From Oscillatoria salina IIICB1 (GTDB taxonomy: Bacteria > Cyanobacteriota > Cyanobacteriia > Cyanobacteriales > SIO1D9), in the NCBI RefSeq assembly GCF_020144665.1, contig NZ_JAAHBQ010000163.1:62001-126000 (forward strand): DNA of 64,000 nucleotides, given 5' to 3'. The notes beneath the pieces were generated by a model. It was not told the DNA's origin. It saw only the letters and a program-made list of their open reading frames with translations, and ran no database searches. The position numbers and the translations under genes were made by a program. Numbering within the stretch: position 1 is the first letter of the stretch; each line of letters begins with the position of its first letter. Of the stretch, positions 25,667 through 35,157 are shown piece by piece.

Positions 25667-28600
25667 ATGGTTCATATTAAGCGGGTGGAACTCACCAATT
25701 TTAAATCTTTTGGCGGTACTACCTCAATTCCTCTTCTCGATGGCTTTACTGTGGTTTCTGGACCGAATGGTTCGGGGAAGTCGAATATCTTGGATGCGCT
25801 TTTGTTTGCTTTGGGACTGGCTAGTTCTAAGGGAATGCGGGCGGAACGGCTTCCGGATTTAGTTAATCACAATCAAAGTAATCGTAAGGGAACGGTGGAA
25901 ACGAGCGTGACTGTGACTTTTGATTTGTCTGATGGTTCGGTTACTTTGCCACCGTCAGTCGAGGGAAATGGTCATTTGTCCGCCGAGGAGTCGGAGGTTA
26001 TTCCTAACTCAGAATGGAGTGTGACGCGGCGTTTGCGGGTGACGAAGGGGGGAAATTATGCTTCGACTTATTACCTGAATGGCGAAAGTTGTACGGCGAC
26101 GGAACTCCACGAACAATTAAATCGCTTGCGAATTTATCCGGAAGGTTACAATATCGTCTTGCAAGGGGACGTGACTCGGATTATCACGATGAATTCGCGG
26201 GAACGTCGGGAAATTATCGATGAATTGGCGGGAGTTGCGGAATTTGACCGGAAAATTACTCAAACTAGACTCACTTTAGATACAGTGAGGGAGCGAGAAG
26301 AACGCTGTCGAATTATTGAACAAGAGTTGACTAAAGCCCGCGATCGCCTGGCGGCTGATAAGGTGAAAGCCCAGAAATATAAACAATTGAAGGCGGAAAT
26401 TCAAGAAAAGCAACGCTGGGAAGTTGTGTTAAAGTGGCGATCGCTACAACAGCAACAAACTAAACTCCAAGCTGAAATTGCTCAAGGGGAACAAGAGTCA
26501 ACTCTTTTAACTCAACAATTAACCAATCTCGCTACCCAAATTACCCAAACAACCGCTAAACTAGAGCAACTCAACACTCAAGTCAAAGCACTAGGCGAAG
26601 AAGAACAAATCGCCGTCGCTTCCGAACTCGCCCAACAGCAAGCCCAACAAAGTCAACTACAGCAACGACAACAAGAACTTTCTCACACTGCCGCCCAAAC
26701 TCAAGCCGAAATTGCCCAAACTCAAGCTAAAATCTCCTCAGACCGCGAAAATTTAGCGGCAATTCAACAACAGAAAACTAATCTCGAAACTAACGAAATT
26801 ACGACTTTATCTCAGCAACGGCAACAAGCCCAAGCAACCCTCGATGAATTACGCCAACAAGCAGACAAACTCGCCTCCGCTTCCGAAGCTTGGGTACAAG
26901 AACAAACTTCCTTAACTCGCAATATCGATTCTCTCCAAGAAACCCTCGACCCCAAACGCCGCGAACAAGCCCAACTCAACGAACGTTACAGCCAGCTAGA
27001 AGCGAAAATTAAGCAGCAAACTGCCCTTTTAGCCGAAACCAAGCAAGAACTCGCCCTCAAACAACTTGATGCGATCGATCTCGAAGAGTCAGTTAACGCT
27101 TCCCAAGCAAAAACCCAAAACCTCACCCAACAATTAGCCGCAGCCGAACAAGAACGCACAATTCACCAAGAAACTCAAAGCCGCTTGTTGAAAGAACAAC
27201 GGGAAAAACAACGCCAACTTGACAAACTTGAAGCTACCAGCCAAGCGCAACAAGAAGCCCAAGGTACTTACGCGACGAAAATCATTTTACAATCCGATTT
27301 ACCCGGTGTTTGTGGTTTAGTCGCTCAACTCGGACAAACTGCACCTCAGTATCAATTAGCTTTAGAAATTGCGGCTGGCGGGAGATTAGGTCATATCGTC
27401 GTCGAAGATGATAGCATCGCCGCCGCAGGAATTGCTCTGCTGAAGGAAAAACGAGCAGGAAGGGCGACATTTTTGCCTTTGAATAAAATTCAGCCTCCGC
27501 GCTCTTTTTCGACGGTAGCTTTGAGTTATGCGCGGGGTTTTGTCAATTCGGCAGTTAATTTAATCGAATGCGAGCAGCGCTACCGGAATGTTTTTGCTTA
27601 TGTTTTTGGTAGTACCGTTGTGTTTGAAAATTTGGAAACTGCCCGCGCTCATCTGGGACAATATCGCATTGTGACTTTGGATGGGGAATTGTTAGAAGCT
27701 AGTGGTGCAATGACGGGGGGAAGTCGCCCCACTCATAATACTTTGCATTTTGGCACGCAAACTACTGGGGAATCGGCGGAAATTCAACAGTTAAAAAGGC
27801 GTTTGCGAGAAATTGAGGAACTCTTAGGGCGTTACGAGCAAATTAGTCAGGAAAAAAATGAATTTGTCAAGGGTTTGTCGCAGGAATTAACTGAAAGTCG
27901 GCAATTTGCACGGGAGCAACAGTTACATTTACAACAGTTACAACGCGAAATTGAGCGTTTGACAAATCAGAAAAATCAATTGGAAACTCAGTTAAGTCAG
28001 AATAGTCAAGAACTTGAGACAGCAACGCAAAGACTGCACAGTTTAGCTGAAGAAATACCGAATTTAGAAACTCAATTACAACAATCTCGCCAAAAATTAG
28101 CTGAGTTAGAAGCTTCAGGAACTCATAGCGAATGGCAAGAAAGTCAAAAACAGATTAAAACAGCCGAGCAGAAATTGCAACAAATTTCGCAAAATTTACG
28201 CGCAGCCGAAGTACAGTTACAAGACTTAGCTAATCAATGTTCGCGCTTAGAAGAAAAAATTGCCTTGGGAGAGCAACATTTGCTAGAGTTAGGCACAAGG
28301 CAAATTAGCCTAAGCTCTCAAGAAGCAGAAATTAAACAGCACTTAGAAGCGAACCAAGAGAAAATTAACCAGACAGAACAGTTATTAGCAAAATTAACCG
28401 CCAAATTAGGCGAAACCAAAAAAGAACGCGATCGCGTCGAGAAACAACTAACCTCGCAACAAACAACTCAAAGACAGCGATCGTGGTTACAAGAAAAACT
28501 CCTCGCAACTCAACAAGAACGTCAAGCAGCTTTACTCAGTTTACAAACAGAATTAGAAACTCAACAAGCCGAATTACCCGATCCCTTACCAGAAATTCCC

Positions 28601-29308
28601 TTACTGGTCAATACCGAACCTGAAGCAAACGCAGCCAGAGAAATTGCTTTTGACAGCTTTAGCGCTCAACTCGAACAACTACAAAAAGAACTGCATAACC
28701 TCCAAAAACGTCTCGAAGCAATGGAACCAGTCAATATGTTAGCTTTAGAAGAGTACGATCGCACTCAAGCTCGCTTACAAGAACTTTCCGCAAAACTGAG
28801 TACCATCGCTGCCGAACGTACCGAATTACTTCTCCGCATTGAAAACTTTACTACCTTGCGATTTCGCGCTTTTAAAGAAGCCTTTGATGCAGTTAACGAA
28901 AACTTTCAAACTATCTTTGCTACTCTCTCCGAAGGAGACGGTTATTTACAACTTGACGATCCCGAAGATCCCTTTGCTGGTGGGCTTAACTTAGTCGCCC
29001 ATCCTAAAGGTAAACCAGTACAACGACTCAGTTCTATGTCTGGCGGAGAAAAATCTTTAACCGCACTCAGTTTTATCTTTTCTCTACAACGCTATCGTCC
29101 CTCTCCTTTTTACGCCTTCGATGAAGTTGATATGTTTTTAGACGGGGCAAACGTAGAACGATTAGCTAGAATGATTAAAAAACAGGCGCAGCAGGCACAA
29201 TTTATTGTTGTCAGCTTACGCCGTCCGACGATCGAGTCTGCGGAACGCACGATCGGAGTTACTCAAGCCAGAGGAGCTTATACTCAAGTGTTAGGAATTA
29301 AATTGTAA
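25667..29308 (+). CDS. smc: Chromosome segregation protein SMC
   Basis: A 1213-residue condensin ATPase, the normal length for bacterial SMC. The N-terminal Walker A is GPNGSGKSN (about residues 33-41). Two long Gln/Glu-rich coiled coils flank a hinge (about 535-660, with PGVCGLVAQLG and GASGAMTGGSRP-like turns). The C-terminal head has the ABC signature LSSMSGGEKSLTALSF and Walker B YAFDEVDMFLDGANV. SMC compacts and organises the chromosome near the origin. ScpA and ScpB are not in the window. The coiled coils are rich in Gln. The start ATG at 25667 opens directly into the conserved MVHIKRVELTNFKSFGG. Confidence 0.97.
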   Translation: MVHIKRVELTNFKSFGGTTSIPLLDGFTVVSGPNGSGKSNILDALLFALGLASSKGMRAERLPDLVNHNQSNRKGTVETSVTVTFDLSDGSVTLPPSVEGNGHLSAEESEVIPNSEWSVTRRLRVTKGGNYASTYYLNGESCTATELHEQLNRLRIYPEGYNIVLQGDVTRIITMNSRERREIIDELAGVAEFDRKITQTRLTLDTVREREERCRIIEQELTKARDRLAADKVKAQKYKQLKAEIQEKQRWEVVLKWRSLQQQQTKLQAEIAQGEQESTLLTQQLTNLATQITQTTAKLEQLNTQVKALGEEEQIAVASELAQQQAQQSQLQQRQQELSHTAAQTQAEIAQTQAKISSDRENLAAIQQQKTNLETNEITTLSQQRQQAQATLDELRQQADKLASASEAWVQEQTSLTRNIDSLQETLDPKRREQAQLNERYSQLEAKIKQQTALLAETKQELALKQLDAIDLEESVNASQAKTQNLTQQLAAAEQERTIHQETQSRLLKEQREKQRQLDKLEATSQAQQEAQGTYATKIILQSDLPGVCGLVAQLGQTAPQYQLALEIAAGGRLGHIVVEDDSIAAAGIALLKEKRAGRATFLPLNKIQPPRSFSTVALSYARGFVNSAVNLIECEQRYRNVFAYVFGSTVVFENLETARAHLGQYRIVTLDGELLEASGAMTGGSRPTHNTLHFGTQTTGESAEIQQLKRRLREIEELLGRYEQISQEKNEFVKGLSQELTESRQFAREQQLHLQQLQREIERLTNQKNQLETQLSQNSQELETATQRLHSLAEEIPNLETQLQQSRQKLAELEASGTHSEWQESQKQIKTAEQKLQQISQNLRAAEVQLQDLANQCSRLEEKIALGEQHLLELGTRQISLSSQEAEIKQHLEANQEKINQTEQLLAKLTAKLGETKKERDRVEKQLTSQQTTQRQRSWLQEKLLATQQERQAALLSLQTELETQQAELPDPLPEIPLLVNTEPEANAAREIAFDSFSAQLEQLQKELHNLQKRLEAMEPVNMLALEEYDRTQARLQELSAKLSTIAAERTELLLRIENFTTLRFRAFKEAFDAVNENFQTIFATLSEGDGYLQLDDPEDPFAGGLNLVAHPKGKPVQRLSSMSGGEKSLTALSFIFSLQRYRPSPFYAFDEVDMFLDGANVERLARMIKKQAQQAQFIVVSLRRPTIESAERTIGVTQARGAYTQVLGIKL

Positions 29309-29392
29309 CCTTCAAGGTTATTATGCGATAAATTAGCTTACCAATAGCGATTGTTAAAAAAACTACCATTTTATACGAGATAAAAGGAAAGG

Positions 29393-30412
29393 ATGCGAGA
29401 GCTTCAATTTCAAGACCCCATGACCACTGACAAAAACCGCTTGCGCTCAGAGTTGATTAATACTAAGGTAATCGCTAACAACAGTGCGAAGCAGTTGGGA
29501 GTGGTAAAAGAACTATTAGTAGATATCGATCGACGTGAGGTCGTCGCGCTGGGTTTGCGAGATAATCTGCTTGCTATAGCGGGTATGCCTAGTTATCTGC
29601 TTCTAGAGAGCATTACCAAAACTGGTGATGTGATTCTCGTCGATCGTGAAGATGTAATTGTTGATATTGATGTCGATGTTTACAGCAAGTTAATCAACTG
29701 TGAAGTGATTACCGAAACTGGAGAACTCTTAGGAAGAGTTCGCGATTTTCAGTTTAACTTGGAAACTGGTACGGTTTCTTCTTTAATTATCGCCTCAATT
29801 GGACTGCCTCAAATTCCCGACCAAGTGATTAGTACCTACCAGTTACCAGTAGAGGAAATTGTCAGTAGCGGTCCGAATCGTTTGATTGTCTTTGAAGGAG
29901 CTGAAGATCGCGTCACTCAGCTTACGGTGGGCTTATTAGAACGTTTGGGTATTGGCAGACCGCCGTGGGAACGAGAAGATGATGAGGTTTACTATCCGCC
30001 TGTAGCTAGTGCTGACAAACAATTGGGAACAGGGGTTCCTCTACAAACTCCGGCGACTGCTCGACCTGTGGAAGCAAGGGTTCCGGAATACGAATACGAG
30101 GAAGCTTGGACTGAAGACGACGATTTGCAGTATGCTGAAGCTCAACCTCTGCCTGCGCGACAGCCGGAAACGATTCGTTACCAAGAATATGAGGATGACT
30201 ACGAGGAAGATAATTGGGGTGATGCTCCGGCGAATACTAGCTACCAGACACGAGCTTATGTGGAACCTGAACCTCCCCAAAAAGAGTATGAATATGATGA
30301 GATGCAGGAAGATGTTTGGGATGATGATGTCAAACCGGAATCTTACAAGCCTCCTCGTTTGAATATTCCAGAGAAGACTAAAGCTCCGGAATACGAAGAG
30401 GAAAGTTATTAG
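29393..30412 (+). CDS. PRC-barrel domain protein with acidic tail
   Basis: A 339-residue protein with two PRC-barrel-like domains (about 14-90 and 95-175; ELINTKVIANNSAKQLGVV and KLINCEVITETGELLGRV) followed by a tail rich in Tyr, Glu and Asp (about 195-339), probably disordered. PRC barrels occur in RimM, photosynthetic reaction centre subunit H and many cyanobacterial proteins of unknown role. It lies 84 bases behind smc on the same strand, so the two may be co-transcribed; a link to chromosome biology would be inference only. AAAGGAAAGG lies immediately before the ATG. Confidence 0.85.
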   Translation: MRELQFQDPMTTDKNRLRSELINTKVIANNSAKQLGVVKELLVDIDRREVVALGLRDNLLAIAGMPSYLLLESITKTGDVILVDREDVIVDIDVDVYSKLINCEVITETGELLGRVRDFQFNLETGTVSSLIIASIGLPQIPDQVISTYQLPVEEIVSSGPNRLIVFEGAEDRVTQLTVGLLERLGIGRPPWEREDDEVYYPPVASADKQLGTGVPLQTPATARPVEARVPEYEYEEAWTEDDDLQYAEAQPLPARQPETIRYQEYEDDYEEDNWGDAPANTSYQTRAYVEPEPPQKEYEYDEMQEDVWDDDVKPESYKPPRLNIPEKTKAPEYEEESY

Positions 30413-30486
30413 ATAATTTGTTTTAACTGTGGGGGGGCTTGATTTCATGCGCCTTGTATCGGTATTGTCTTTACCTAACCCCCTAA

Positions 30487-30511
30487 CCCCCTTCCCTACC
30501 AGGGAAGGGGG
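30487..30511 (+). terminator. GC-rich hairpin with T-run after PRC-barrel gene
   Basis: CCCCCTTCCCT and AGGGAAGGGGG form a perfect 11-bp stem with an ACC loop, and TATTTTTT follows within a few bases. The hairpin also belongs to a common repeat type (see 14584-14617), so it may be a repeat acting as a terminator. Confidence 0.6.
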
Positions 30512-30570
30512 AGTATTTTTTACTCCCCTCTCCTACCAGGTTGTCATACCATTTCCCTAAATGAATGCTC

Positions 30571-30598
30571 TGTAGAGACTAAAATGCAACGTCTCTAC
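30571..30598. repeat. GTAGAGAC/GTCTCTAC inverted repeat
   Basis: An inverted repeat with arms GTAGAGAC and GTCTCTAC and a 12-base loop, in the 3' region between converging genes. Related copies occur at 32678-32707 and 58363-58392. Confidence 0.75.
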
Positions 30599-30617
30599 CC
30601 AATTTCATGTAGTAAAT

Positions 30618-31784
30618 CTAATAATTAATGAGTTGCAAATATGTAGCAACGGATTTTTCGACGCTGAAGTTACGCCACCTTGGTAATTTTTCGGCTGCTA
30701 GGGGTGATAATAGTGCTGAGTGCATGGCTTTGGCTAAGGCGCTAACATCTCCCACTGGTACTAGCTGACCGTATTTGCCATCTGCTAAAATTTCTCTGGG
30801 TCCGTGGGGACAGTCGGTGGAGACTACTTGCGATCCACAAGCGATCGCTTCGATTAATACTGTTGGTAGTCCTTCGGATTTTGAGGAAAGTACGAATACT
30901 GCTGCTCTACTCATATAAGCATAAGGATTTTCTACATATCCAGGCAACCACACTTCTGCTGTTAAATCTAGTTGCTCGATCTCGGTTTCTAACTGTTTCC
31001 TTAAGTTTCCTTCCCCTAAAATTATTAACCGTGCTTTTCCTAGGGATTGGGGACTGGGGATTGGGGACTGGGAATTAGGTTTTTTTCTTAACTCTGCAAA
31101 GGCGCGAATTAAGGTCGAAAAGTCTTTTTCGGCGGCTAATCTTCCTACTGCTAAAAATACAGGTGGTTGATTTTTTTCTAACCAAGGATGAACTAATTTT
31201 TCTTGAGCTTTCAGTAACAAATTTTCATCGATAATGGGATTATAAATTACTTTTACTGAACCCGATTTTAGTCCTAAATAATTTTCTAAACCTCGCGCCA
31301 TTCCTTGAGAAACTGCAACGATAGCATCTGCACGAGGATAAAGTAATTTTCGCCACCAATAAGAAATTTTGTCTTGTAAATTTTCTGATAATTTCTCATT
31401 TTCAAACCAATTCAGATGTTCCACTAATGCTAAATAAACTGGAACTTTTGCTAAAGCTTTTGCAATTACCGCCACTCCGTTAGCAATTGTTAAATGAGAT
31501 AATAATAAAGCTGGTTTTTCTTGACGTAAATAACGAACTAATGGCGGAACAATTTTTAAAGCGCTGGTAGTACCACCAGTAATTTTAGCATTTAAATCTA
31601 CTACTCTGACACCTTGGGGGATATCTGCTAAATACGGTCTTCCTTTTGCCCAGTCTAACACAAAATCAACTTTAATTCCGCGTTGAATCATACCTTTTAG
31701 TAAATTAATTACTACTCTTGTAATTCCCCCACCACCAGCAGGATTAGCTAAAATTGCTACATGGATTAATTGCGACTCGTTCAT
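30618..31784 (-). CDS. Glycosyltransferase family 4
   Basis: A 388-residue GT-B glycosyltransferase. The N-terminus has the GT4 glycine loop (NPAGGGGITRVVINLLKGM), and the C-terminal Rossmann half has FLAVGRLAAEKDFSTLIRAF and the donor-binding SKSEGLPTVLIEAIACG with the E-x7-E motif. It transfers a sugar from an NDP-sugar to a growing glycan, probably at the inner face of the membrane. The acceptor cannot be predicted. A short repeat-like insertion (PNSQSPIPSPQSLGKA) interrupts the region around residue 240, and its DNA resembles intergenic repeats of the type GGGGATTGGGGACTGGG. Confidence 0.88.
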   Translation of the reverse strand: MNESQLIHVAILANPAGGGGITRVVINLLKGMIQRGIKVDFVLDWAKGRPYLADIPQGVRVVDLNAKITGGTTSALKIVPPLVRYLRQEKPALLLSHLTIANGVAVIAKALAKVPVYLALVEHLNWFENEKLSENLQDKISYWWRKLLYPRADAIVAVSQGMARGLENYLGLKSGSVKVIYNPIIDENLLLKAQEKLVHPWLEKNQPPVFLAVGRLAAEKDFSTLIRAFAELRKKPNSQSPIPSPQSLGKARLIILGEGNLRKQLETEIEQLDLTAEVWLPGYVENPYAYMSRAAVFVLSSKSEGLPTVLIEAIACGSQVVSTDCPHGPREILADGKYGQLVPVGDVSALAKAMHSALLSPLAAEKLPRWRNFSVEKSVATYLQLINY

Positions 31785-31950
31785 AATTATTTGTATTTCT
31801 TGATAGTGTTTTTTGTTCGATTATTAAGAACCAAAACAAAATTTCGTTTCTAGTTGCCTGGATCGGGCTACTTTTGATAAAGTGCTGCTATTGTCTAATT
31901 TTAGGCATAAATGTTTATAGTAACCACAAACTAATCGCTAACTGGAATTT

Positions 31951-32613
31951 ATGAAATATCAATCAATTGAAACATTACTAAAGAATAATCAAGCTTGGGT
32001 AGTCGAACAACTTGCTTTAGATCCTCACTATTTTGAGGAATTAGCACGAGGACAAACTCCACCATTTCTTTATATTGGTTGTTCTGATAGTCGTTTACCC
32101 TTAACTAGATATACAAAAAGTCAACCAGGAGAATTATTTGTTCATCGTAATATTGGTAATCAAGTATCATTGACGGATATTAATTTTCTCTCAGTCTTAG
32201 AATACGCGATCGCGCATTTGCAAGTCCAGCATATTATTGTTTGCGGACATTACGATTGTGGAGGAATTAAAGCCGCTTTAGAAGGAAAAACTACTGGTTT
32301 AGTTGACAATTGGGTTAATCCTATTCGCGAACTTTATTTAGAATCAAGAGAAGAAATTGACCTTTTACCAACCCGCGAAGCTAAACTTAATCGACTCGCA
32401 GAAATTAACGTTATCGCACAAGTTAAAAACCTCTATCAAACTTCAATCATCCGCGAAGTTATGCGACAAGAAACAGCCCCACAAATTCATGGTTGGGTTC
32501 TCGAAATCAAAACTGGTTTAATCAAAAATTTAAACATCGCAACCGAAGAATGGCAATTTTATCCTAGTTGTCAATTATCGAATTCAGGTTTACTTGAACT
32601 CTCAACAAACTAA
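31951..32613 (+). CDS. Beta-class carbonic anhydrase
   Basis: A 220-residue beta-carbonic anhydrase. Zinc ligands Cys44, His100 and Cys103 and the Asp46/Arg48 dyad lie in CSDSRLP and CGHYDCGG; RNIGNQV is also typical. It interconverts CO2 and bicarbonate. It is closer in length to the soluble bacterial type than to the carboxysomal CcaA, which has a C-terminal extension, so whether it serves the carbon-concentrating mechanism is open. No carboxysome gene is near. Bicarbonate also stimulates CyaC-type cyclases, but nothing here shows a direct link. Confidence 0.93.
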   Translation: MKYQSIETLLKNNQAWVVEQLALDPHYFEELARGQTPPFLYIGCSDSRLPLTRYTKSQPGELFVHRNIGNQVSLTDINFLSVLEYAIAHLQVQHIIVCGHYDCGGIKAALEGKTTGLVDNWVNPIRELYLESREEIDLLPTREAKLNRLAEINVIAQVKNLYQTSIIREVMRQETAPQIHGWVLEIKTGLIKNLNIATEEWQFYPSCQLSNSGLLELSTN

Positions 32614-32677
32614 ATTTAAGCCGCTCGTTTGATTTGTTACTAGAGACGTAGAGTAATAATAAATCATTCACGTAATT

Positions 32678-32707
32678 TGTAGAGACGTTTTAGATAATGT
32701 CTCTACA
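32678..32707. repeat. GTAGAGAC/GTCTCTAC inverted repeat
   Basis: Arms TGTAGAGAC and GTCTCTACA flank a 12-base loop, between the convergent carbonic anhydrase and pyruvyl transferase genes. A half copy (TAGAGACG) lies just before it at 32641. Member of the same family as 30571 and 58363. Confidence 0.75.
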
Positions 32708-32721
32708 GTAAGTTGGCATCT

Positions 32722-33810
32722 CTAGTTTATTGAAGAATGAAAAATTTCTCTAATTTTGACTCGAACTTCCTGACTATTTTTGGCAAAATGACACCAATTT
32801 ATATTTTTACTCCAAGTTTGATAAAAAGATTCATTTTTGTGGTAAGAATTAGGCAAAAATAGATGAGGAATACCTAGGAGTAAACAAAGGATGTGTCCGT
32901 GTAAGCGATTGGTAAGAATTACCTGATACTGCTGAAATTGATAAATTCCTGCGTGTAGCAAACTTAAGGAAAGTTGTTGTAATTCGGGGTTATCTACTTG
33001 GGAAAATTTTCGCTTGTATCTGTACTTATTTAACCATTTTCTGCGCGATAAAAACTCATCGGGAGTCAAGATTCCTTTTTGCCAAAATTCTCGATATAAG
33101 TAAGCTATTTTTTTGAGAAATGGAGGTTTAGAAGTACCTAATACTAAATGAAAAGCTTGCCAATCTTCAACTACTAAATTAGGAATATTTAGGGAAGCGG
33201 GCGAAATATTCTCGTCTAATTCTCGATCTTGTCTGTAGTGATAAAGTATTGATTTCTTTGGTTGGCAATTTCGGGTTATTCCGGGAAGTTTGAGCAAATG
33301 AAATGCCATGTCTGGAGCTTTTATTACTTGACAATTGGTAAAATTTTTGCTAGCAATTTCATAACTATAATTATCGCGAACAAAGATGGTAAGATTGGGG
33401 TGAGAATTAAAAATTTTTGCTGCGTTGATTAAATTAATTTGGTTGGCAAAATAGATACTTTGGGGCAAAATAATAATCGGACGGTCTTGATAATGAGAAA
33501 TGATTCTTTCGCGAAATTTTTGATAAGGTAGCCACAAATCGCCTAAATTTCCGCCACCGTTGAGAATAATTGGATTTTTACCTACTTTTTGGTTGAGTAA
33601 TTCGTCAGAAAAATTATGTATATTTGCTGTGTAACTAACTTGGGTTTGTAAAACGTCAGTTAGATAAAATAAAGCACCTAACCAAATTAGATGATCGCCA
33701 ATGTTGGGATAGTTAGGATAGTCGAGGAAAGCACATTTTTCTAATGTACCAATTGTGGTTAAAGCTGCGTGTAATTGCTGAGTGATTTGCTTGGGTTGAG
33801 AAATATTCAT
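32722..33810 (-). CDS. Polysaccharide pyruvyl transferase family protein
   Basis: A 362-residue protein of the polysaccharide pyruvyl transferase family (CsaB/EpsI-like). It shows NIGDHLIWLGA near the N-terminus, NGGGNLGDLW in the middle and LTNRLHGHILCLLLGIPHLFLPN near the C-terminus; the last contains the conserved Arg-x-His motif. Members transfer pyruvate from phosphoenolpyruvate as ketals to sugars of capsule or exopolysaccharide. It faces the flanking GT genes in a loose polysaccharide neighbourhood (30.6-35.0 kb) with alternating strands. Confidence 0.88.
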   Translation of the reverse strand: MNISQPKQITQQLHAALTTIGTLEKCAFLDYPNYPNIGDHLIWLGALFYLTDVLQTQVSYTANIHNFSDELLNQKVGKNPIILNGGGNLGDLWLPYQKFRERIISHYQDRPIIILPQSIYFANQINLINAAKIFNSHPNLTIFVRDNYSYEIASKNFTNCQVIKAPDMAFHLLKLPGITRNCQPKKSILYHYRQDRELDENISPASLNIPNLVVEDWQAFHLVLGTSKPPFLKKIAYLYREFWQKGILTPDEFLSRRKWLNKYRYKRKFSQVDNPELQQLSLSLLHAGIYQFQQYQVILTNRLHGHILCLLLGIPHLFLPNSYHKNESFYQTWSKNINWCHFAKNSQEVRVKIREIFHSSIN

Positions 33811-33983
33811 GAGAATGTTAGCTCTTTAATTAAAGAGTGAAGCGGTGGCGTGCTACATTTCTAGATAACATTTTTCCTTGAATTTAGACAAAAAGCTATA
33901 TCTAGATTTAGAATAGAGAGTATTATTTTAATAATCGTGGTTTTTGCTGGTAACTTTATTTCTCAAAGTGAGCTTGTGATACA

Positions 33984-35030
33984 GTGCAAAATTGGTCAGC
34001 CATCGCTAGCCATAATTACAAGGATATGTTGAATACGATCGCGCTTACTGTTGCTATCTGCACTTACAATGGTGAAAAACGGCTTCCAGAGGTTTTCGAG
34101 CGACTGCAACAACAAGTAGACTTAGAAAATCTTAGCTGGGAAATCTTGATTGTCGATAATAATAGCAGCGATCGCACGGCGGAATTAATTCGAGCTTACC
34201 AAATTAATTGGTCAATTTGTGACCTAGTATACTGTTTTGAACCCCAACAAGGGTTAGCTTATGCTCGACAACGAGCGTTGAACGAAGCCAAGGGTAAATA
34301 TATCGGTTTCCTCGATGACGATAATTTACCAGATCCTCAATGGGCGAGATCGGCTTTTGCGTTTGGGGAAGCACATCCCACTGCGGGAGCTTATGGTAGT
34401 CGCATCTACGCTGATTTTGCCGTTACTCCTCCGGAAGGGTTTGAGGAGTTTGTCTCGTTTCTGGGAGCAAAAGATCGCGGCGAGAAGGCTTTTATTTACC
34501 AGCCTCGTAAGCGAATTTTACCACCTGGTGCAGGTTTAGTTGTGCGTCAGCAAGCATGGCTAGAAAATGTTCCCAAGCAACTGTTTCTCAAAGGTAGAGT
34601 CGGGAAATCTCAGCTAGCGAGTGAAGATTTAGAAGCACTAGCTTATATTCAAAACGGCGGATGGGAGATTTGGCATAACCCGCAAATGCAAATTACTCAT
34701 AGAATACCAGAATTTCGCCTGCAACCAGAATATTTACTGGCGATCGTTCGTGGCATTGGTTTGGCTCGTTACCATATTCGCATGATTCGCCTCAAAATTT
34801 GGCAAAGACCTTTGCTGTTTCCTCTTTACGCTCTCAACGATTTACGGAAATATGTTTATTTATGGCTCAAATATCAGCGCAAAGCTCAGAAAAATCTGGC
34901 TACCGCTTGCGAAATGGAATTTGTGCTGAGTAGTCTAGTTAGCCCTTTTTATCTCTGGAAAGAAACTTGGCATCGCAAAGAGAAAGCTGAGGATCTTGCG
35001 TTTCCACAAATTGATAATCATTTACAATAA
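33984..35030 (+). CDS. Family 2 glycosyltransferase, possibly HpsE-like
   Basis: A GT-A enzyme with TVAICTYNGEKRLPEV, VDNNSSDRT and the DDDNLPDP metal motif (FLDDDN), then a conserved QLASEDLEALAYIQNGG segment. About 348 residues from the GTG at 33984, or 334 from the ATG at 34026; the choice is open because AAGGA is too close to that ATG. Overall it looks like HpsE, a glycosyltransferase needed for hormogonium polysaccharide in Nostoc, but I assign this from memory of motif style. Such a polymer would support gliding driven by type IV pili. Confidence 0.82.
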   Translation: MQNWSAIASHNYKDMLNTIALTVAICTYNGEKRLPEVFERLQQQVDLENLSWEILIVDNNSSDRTAELIRAYQINWSICDLVYCFEPQQGLAYARQRALNEAKGKYIGFLDDDNLPDPQWARSAFAFGEAHPTAGAYGSRIYADFAVTPPEGFEEFVSFLGAKDRGEKAFIYQPRKRILPPGAGLVVRQQAWLENVPKQLFLKGRVGKSQLASEDLEALAYIQNGGWEIWHNPQMQITHRIPEFRLQPEYLLAIVRGIGLARYHIRMIRLKIWQRPLLFPLYALNDLRKYVYLWLKYQRKAQKNLATACEMEFVLSSLVSPFYLWKETWHRKEKAEDLAFPQIDNHLQ

Positions 35031-35157
35031 TTAATAGGTGGGCAATTGCCCACCTAAAGTATTTTCCCTCTTTTGGCGAAGATGGGAAAAATATTTCCGT
35101 GAATCTCTTTCTGGGTAATAATCACCCGATAGCTCTAGTGGCGCAATGCTGCTAGAG

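Noticed and set aside
31850-32613. Carboxysome or CO2-concentrating gene cluster around the carbonic anhydrase
   Set aside because: No ccm, rbc or bicarbonate transporter gene is nearby; neighbours are polysaccharide genes.
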